Positions 61,272 through 64,000 of a stretch of 64,000 nt of DNA are shown here, one piece after another. Origin of the DNA: Bacillus albus (GTDB lineage: Bacteria > Bacillota > Bacilli > Bacillales > Bacillaceae_G); NCBI RefSeq assembly GCF_001884185.1, contig NZ_MAOE01000094.1, positions 1 through 64,000 of the forward strand, given 5' to 3'. Each line of letters begins with the position of its first letter. The stretch's first letter is position 1. Both the position numbers and the translations under genes were made by a program. Below the pieces are notes generated by a model. That model saw only the letters and a list, made by a program, of their open reading frames with translations. It was not told where the DNA came from and did no database searches.

Positions 61272-61459
61272 TGCTATTATGAATGGTTTCATTCTTTTTT
61301 TGAAGAACGCACTTTAAAGTACTATAGGCACCAAAAAGTAACATAGTCACTTTTCAGTACCGTACTACTCATTTGCCTCTTACATGTGCTATTATGAAAC
61401 ATATTTAACATGATAAAAAGTACGTACTTTAAAGTGCTATAGGTACTAAAAAGTAACAT
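61272..61459. promoter_or_regulatory. Duplicated operator region between ytbD and ytcD
   Basis: Two copies at an offset of 115 bp. TGCTATTATGAA at 61272-61283 and 61387-61398. A 36-bp block at 61309-61344 and 61424-61459 contains ACTTTAAAGT, then CTATAGG and CAAAAAGTAACAT (second copy CTAAAAAGTAACAT). ACTTTAAAGT is a perfect palindrome. This suggests a duplicated binding site for the divergently coded HxlR regulator. Confidence 0.75.
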
Positions 61460-61502
61460 TTGTATGATTTAACTTATTTTACTCACAAAGGGAGGGTTTC
61501 AT

Positions 61503-61847
61503 ATGAAGAAATACAATATTCCTGTAGAGGCGACTTTAGAAGTTATCGGCGGAAAATGGAAAGTTGTTATTCTTTGCCACCTAACGAAAGGTACAAAGAG
61601 AACGAGTGAATTAAAACGTCTCATGCCTGGTATTACACAAAAAATGTTAACGCAGCAATTACGCGAGTTAGAAGAAGATGGAGTTATTCAAAGAAAGGTA
61701 TACAACCAAGTACCACCGAAAGTAGAATATTCCCTTACAGACTACGGTTGGTCTTTAGAATCCATTCTTGACTCTCTTTGTACTTGGGGCGAATGCCATC
61801 TTGAAAAAAGCGGTAACACATCGATGCTAATTACAGAAGGTGAATAG
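61503..61847 (+). CDS. ytcD: HxlR family transcriptional regulator (YtcD-like)
   Basis: 114 aa, ATG 61503 after AAAGGGAGGGTTTCAT. MarR-like winged helix of the HxlR type: VEATLEVIGGKWKVVILCHL (Cys24-region; family members often sense electrophiles with a similar Cys), then MPGITQKMLTQQLRELEEDG and the wing VEYSLTDYGWSL. It has a second Cys pair in LCTWGECHLEKSGN. Divergent from ytbD-ytbE with a duplicated operator, as in B. subtilis. It most likely represses or activates the exporter and reductase in response to aldehydes or quinones. Confidence 0.93.
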   Translation: MKKYNIPVEATLEVIGGKWKVVILCHLTKGTKRTSELKRLMPGITQKMLTQQLRELEEDGVIQRKVYNQVPPKVEYSLTDYGWSLESILDSLCTWGECHLEKSGNTSMLITEGE

Positions 61848-61849
61848 TA

Positions 61850-61899
61850 AAAAAAGGAAAAAACGAACATAAATTTGTCCATTTTTTCCTTTTTTTATT
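61850..61899 (+). terminator. Terminator of ytcD
   Basis: Long hairpin: AAAAAAGGAAAAAACG... GTCCATTTTTTCCTTTTTTT with loop ATAAAT; near-perfect arms. Confidence 0.8.
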
Positions 61900-62279
61900 T
61901 ATGTATACGTACATTTCTAAGCTTAACAAAATAATTTATGCGCTTTCATGCCTTGTCAGTACTACGTTATACGCCTAATATCAAATAATTAGGAATCATT
62001 TTTATGTTAACATAGGTGCATATAGTATATAATATAGGATATATATTATATACACTTTCCGATAAAGGAACTTTCCATTATGCGGACAAGCCATGTATCG
62101 GACAGTTCATAAATAATAGGTAGGACATATGGTTTTGGATTTATGATTTCAGCTTACCTGCTGGCATAAATTTAAAGGCATTTTATTGTGCTTTGTGAAA
62201 CTTTGTATAAAGTTTCGCAAGCGTTTACTATCTTACCTATCAAAAATAAGAGTATTGCTATCGTAAAGGAGAATTGGAG
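61900..62279 (+). promoter_or_regulatory. 380-bp leader region of yjlC-ndh with Rex-like site
   Basis: A long gene-free region. TATATAATATAGG promoter-like sequence lies around 62025-62040. TTGTGAAACTTTGTATAA (62193-62210) has one perfect Rex half site (TTGTGAA) and a degenerate second half. GAAACTTT-GTAT-AAAGTTTC (62197-62216) is a perfect 8-4-8 dyad. CCGATA...TATCGG and AGGTA...TACCT pairs between 62060 and 62160 may form a leader structure. Rex, sensing NADH/NAD, is the known controller of this operon in B. subtilis. Confidence 0.6.
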
Positions 62280-62720
62280 ATGCCAGAAACTATGACTCAA
62301 ACAAAGCCAGAACAAGAAACTGTACAAATTTCTGCTAGCCAAGGACAACTTGATGTACTTGATCAGTTGTTAAAACCTGAGGTACAAGAATCATTAACAA
62401 CACTAGTAGAACAGCTTCCAAAATTAACTGAGCTTGTTAACATTTTAACTAAGTCTTATGACTTCGCTCAAACTGTTGCTACTGATGAAGTATTAAAAAG
62501 CGACACTGTAGGTGCAATCACAGAGCTTGTAGAACCTGTAAAAGATACAGTGAAAAGCATGGCTGCAACTGCTATCGAAGCGAAAGATCGTGCTGACGAA
62601 AGCAACGAAGTTATCGGCTTATTCGGTCTATTAAAATTACTAAAAGACCCACAAGCACAAAAAATGTTCCGCTTTGTGAACGCATACCTTCAAATTAGTG
62701 CAGAACGTAACAATAAATAA
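62280..62720 (+). CDS. yjlC: DUF1641 protein YjlC
   Basis: 146 aa from ATG 62280 (AAAGGAGAATTGG; a TTG 6 nt before is in frame). Acidic and helical, with no membrane segment: QGQLDVLDQLLKPEVQESLT and LLKLLKDPQAQKMFRFVNAY fit DUF1641, which in Bacillus accompanies the type II NADH dehydrogenase gene. Its function is unknown; it may help anchor or regulate Ndh at the membrane. The gene ends 44 nt before ndh and shares its transcript. Confidence 0.92.
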   Translation: MPETMTQTKPEQETVQISASQGQLDVLDQLLKPEVQESLTTLVEQLPKLTELVNILTKSYDFAQTVATDEVLKSDTVGAITELVEPVKDTVKSMAATAIEAKDRADESNEVIGLFGLLKLLKDPQAQKMFRFVNAYLQISAERNNK

Positions 62721-62764
62721 TTTAACTTATAACAACAATTAGTAAAGACGGGGGATATCATACT

Positions 62765-63943
62765 ATGTCAAAACAAATTGTCATCTTAGGCGCTGGTTAT
62801 GGCGGTCTTCTTGCCGCTTTAAACGTACGTAAATATTACAGCAAATCAGAAGCACAAGTTACAGTGATCAACCAATACCCAACGCACCAAATTATCACTG
62901 AACTACACCGCCTTGCAGCAGGTAACGTGTCTGAGCAAGCAATTGCAATGCCACTTACAAAGCTTTTCAAAGGTAAAGATATCGATCTTAAAATCGCAAC
63001 AGTTGAGTCATTCTCAGTTGATAGCAAAGAAATCAAACTAGCTGGTGGCACTACTTTATCTTACGATGCACTTGTAGTTGCTTTAGGAAGTAAAACTGCT
63101 TACTTCGGTATTCCAGGACTAGAAGAAAACAGCATGGTATTAAAATCTGCTGCTGATGCAAACAAAATCTACAAACACGTTGAAGACCGTATTCGTGAAT
63201 ACGCGAAAACGAAAAACGAAGCTGATGCTACAATCGTAATCGGTGGTGGCGGATTAACTGGCGTTGAGCTAGTTGGTGAGCTTGCTGACATTATGCCTAA
63301 ACTTGCAAAAAGCCACGGCGTAAATCCAAAAGAAGTTAAACTTCTTCTTGTTGAAGCAGGTCCAAAAATCCTTCCAGTATTACCAGACCACTTAATCGAA
63401 CGTGCAACTACTAGCCTAGAAGCACGCGGCGTTACATTCTTAACTGGTCTTCCTGTAACAAACGTTGCTGGCAACGAAATCGACTTAAAAGACGGTCAAA
63501 AACTTGTTGCTAACACATTCGTTTGGACAGGCGGCGTACAAGGTAACCCACTAATCGGTGAATCAGGTCTTGAAGTAAACCGTGGTCGTGCAACAGTTGA
63601 TGCATACCTACAATCTACTTCTCACAAAGACGTATTCGTTGCTGGAGACAGCGCTGTTGTCTTCGCTCCAGACGGACGTCCATACCCACCAACTGCACAA
63701 ATCGCTTGGCAAATGGGTGAGTTAATTGGATACAACTTATACGCAGCACTAGAAGGCAAAGCGTTCGAAGAGTTCGCACCTGTAAACTCTGGAACACTTG
63801 CTAGTCTAGGACGTAAAGATGCTGTTGCTACAATCGGAGCAAGCAATACTCCACTTAAAGGCTTACCAGCATCATTAATGAAAGAAGCAAGTAACGTTCG
63901 TTACTTATCACACATTAAAGGTCTATTCAGCTTAGCTTACTAA
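62765..63943 (+). CDS. ndh: Type II NADH dehydrogenase (NDH-2)
   Basis: 392 aa, ATG 62765 after GGGGGATATC. Two Rossmann folds: FAD-binding ILGAGYGGLLAALNVRKYY (residues 7-25) and NAD-binding TIVIGGGGLTGVELVGELAD (about 155-175). The quinone-site region PPTAQIAWQMGELIGYNLY and C-terminal membrane-anchoring amphipathic segment are present. It passes electrons from NADH to menaquinone without proton pumping and is the main respiratory NADH dehydrogenase of Bacillus. Cotranscribed with yjlC; Rex control is likely. It is a monomer or homodimer on the inner face of the membrane. Confidence 0.96.
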   Translation: MSKQIVILGAGYGGLLAALNVRKYYSKSEAQVTVINQYPTHQIITELHRLAAGNVSEQAIAMPLTKLFKGKDIDLKIATVESFSVDSKEIKLAGGTTLSYDALVVALGSKTAYFGIPGLEENSMVLKSAADANKIYKHVEDRIREYAKTKNEADATIVIGGGGLTGVELVGELADIMPKLAKSHGVNPKEVKLLLVEAGPKILPVLPDHLIERATTSLEARGVTFLTGLPVTNVAGNEIDLKDGQKLVANTFVWTGGVQGNPLIGESGLEVNRGRATVDAYLQSTSHKDVFVAGDSAVVFAPDGRPYPPTAQIAWQMGELIGYNLYAALEGKAFEEFAPVNSGTLASLGRKDAVATIGASNTPLKGLPASLMKEASNVRYLSHIKGLFSLAY

Positions 63944-63953
63944 TCTGAATATA

Positions 63954-63984
63954 AGCCCGAATCATGCCCTGCATGGTTCGGGCT
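63954..63984 (+). terminator. Terminator of ndh
   Basis: AGCCCGAA / TTCGGGCT with further pairing inside and T-rich tail. Confidence 0.88.
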
Positions 63985-64000
63985 ATTTTAGTCCGTAATT

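Noticed and set aside
62208-62232. cre site before yjlC (GCAAGCGTTTAC)
   Set aside because: Too many mismatches to the cre consensus at the outer positions to call.
1-64000. Prophage, insertion sequences, integrase or tRNA attachment sites
   Set aside because: No transposase, integrase, phage structural gene or tRNA was seen; gene content is chromosomal core and accessory.

Overview
The window is about 64 kb of a low-GC Gram-positive chromosome, almost certainly from the Bacillus cereus group. The gene content and order match Bacillus (fadN-fadA with yuzL and a FadR box, khtT-khtU, yvdC/yvdD, ytbD-ytbE/ytcD, yjlC-ndh). Ribosome binding sites are strong AGGAGG types with frequent TTG/GTG starts. 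Two T-box leaders, a PerR box, B. cereus-type intergenic repeats and a secreted enhancin-like M60 protease fit the same group. There is no rRNA, tRNA, prophage, insertion sequence or CRISPR array.

Layout. 0-5.9 kb: fatty acid beta-oxidation (fadA, fadN), YuzL, a DacF-like penicillin-binding protein, proline dehydrogenase. 6-12 kb: small conserved proteins, a dCache chemoreceptor, TrmB regulator, TerB-like protein, MFS exporter behind a large palindrome. 12-16 kb: a permease under a T-box, a secreted repeat protein, and a YidC insertase preceded by a MifM-like sensor ORF whose last codons pair with the yidC ribosome binding site. 16-22 kb: YitT protein, acetyltransferase, membrane protein with a structured leader, and an XRE / DUF3169 / M50 protease operon divergent from a membrane protein across a very long palindrome. 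22-30.5 kb: DedA, L,D-transpeptidase, two-component pair, EamA exporter, a second methionyl-tRNA synthetase under a T-box, methyltransferase. 30.5-38.5 kb: two tandem chemoreceptors, YitW, M4 protease, MarR-pirin operon, HExxH protein. 38.6-46.5 kb: DedA, KhtTU potassium/proton antiporter with a new small membrane ORF, alanine symporter, PerR-type dps, repeats, YvdD/YvdC, ferritin, a frameshifted gene. 46.5-53.7 kb: two NupC transporters, two more alanine symporters, SDR-like protein. 53.7-64 kb: enhancin-like protease, thioester-domain protein, YtbE/YtbD/YtcD module, YjlC-Ndh.

The region is rich in paralogue sets (3 alanine/glycine symporters, 3 chemoreceptors, 2 NupC, 2 DedA, 2 MFS) and in regulatory DNA. 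The strongest candidates for undescribed biology are: (1) the MifM-like arrest ORF upstream of yidC; (2) a repeat family of 20-21 bp units ending in a conserved 31-nt cap, found at three loci; (3) structured repeats that start within about 10 nt of stop codons in the sense direction; (4) the XRE/DUF3169/M50 cluster with its 61-bp dyad; (5) an attenuator-like leader at 18.0-18.2 kb. All functional statements rest on reading the sequence and on family knowledge; no database search was run.
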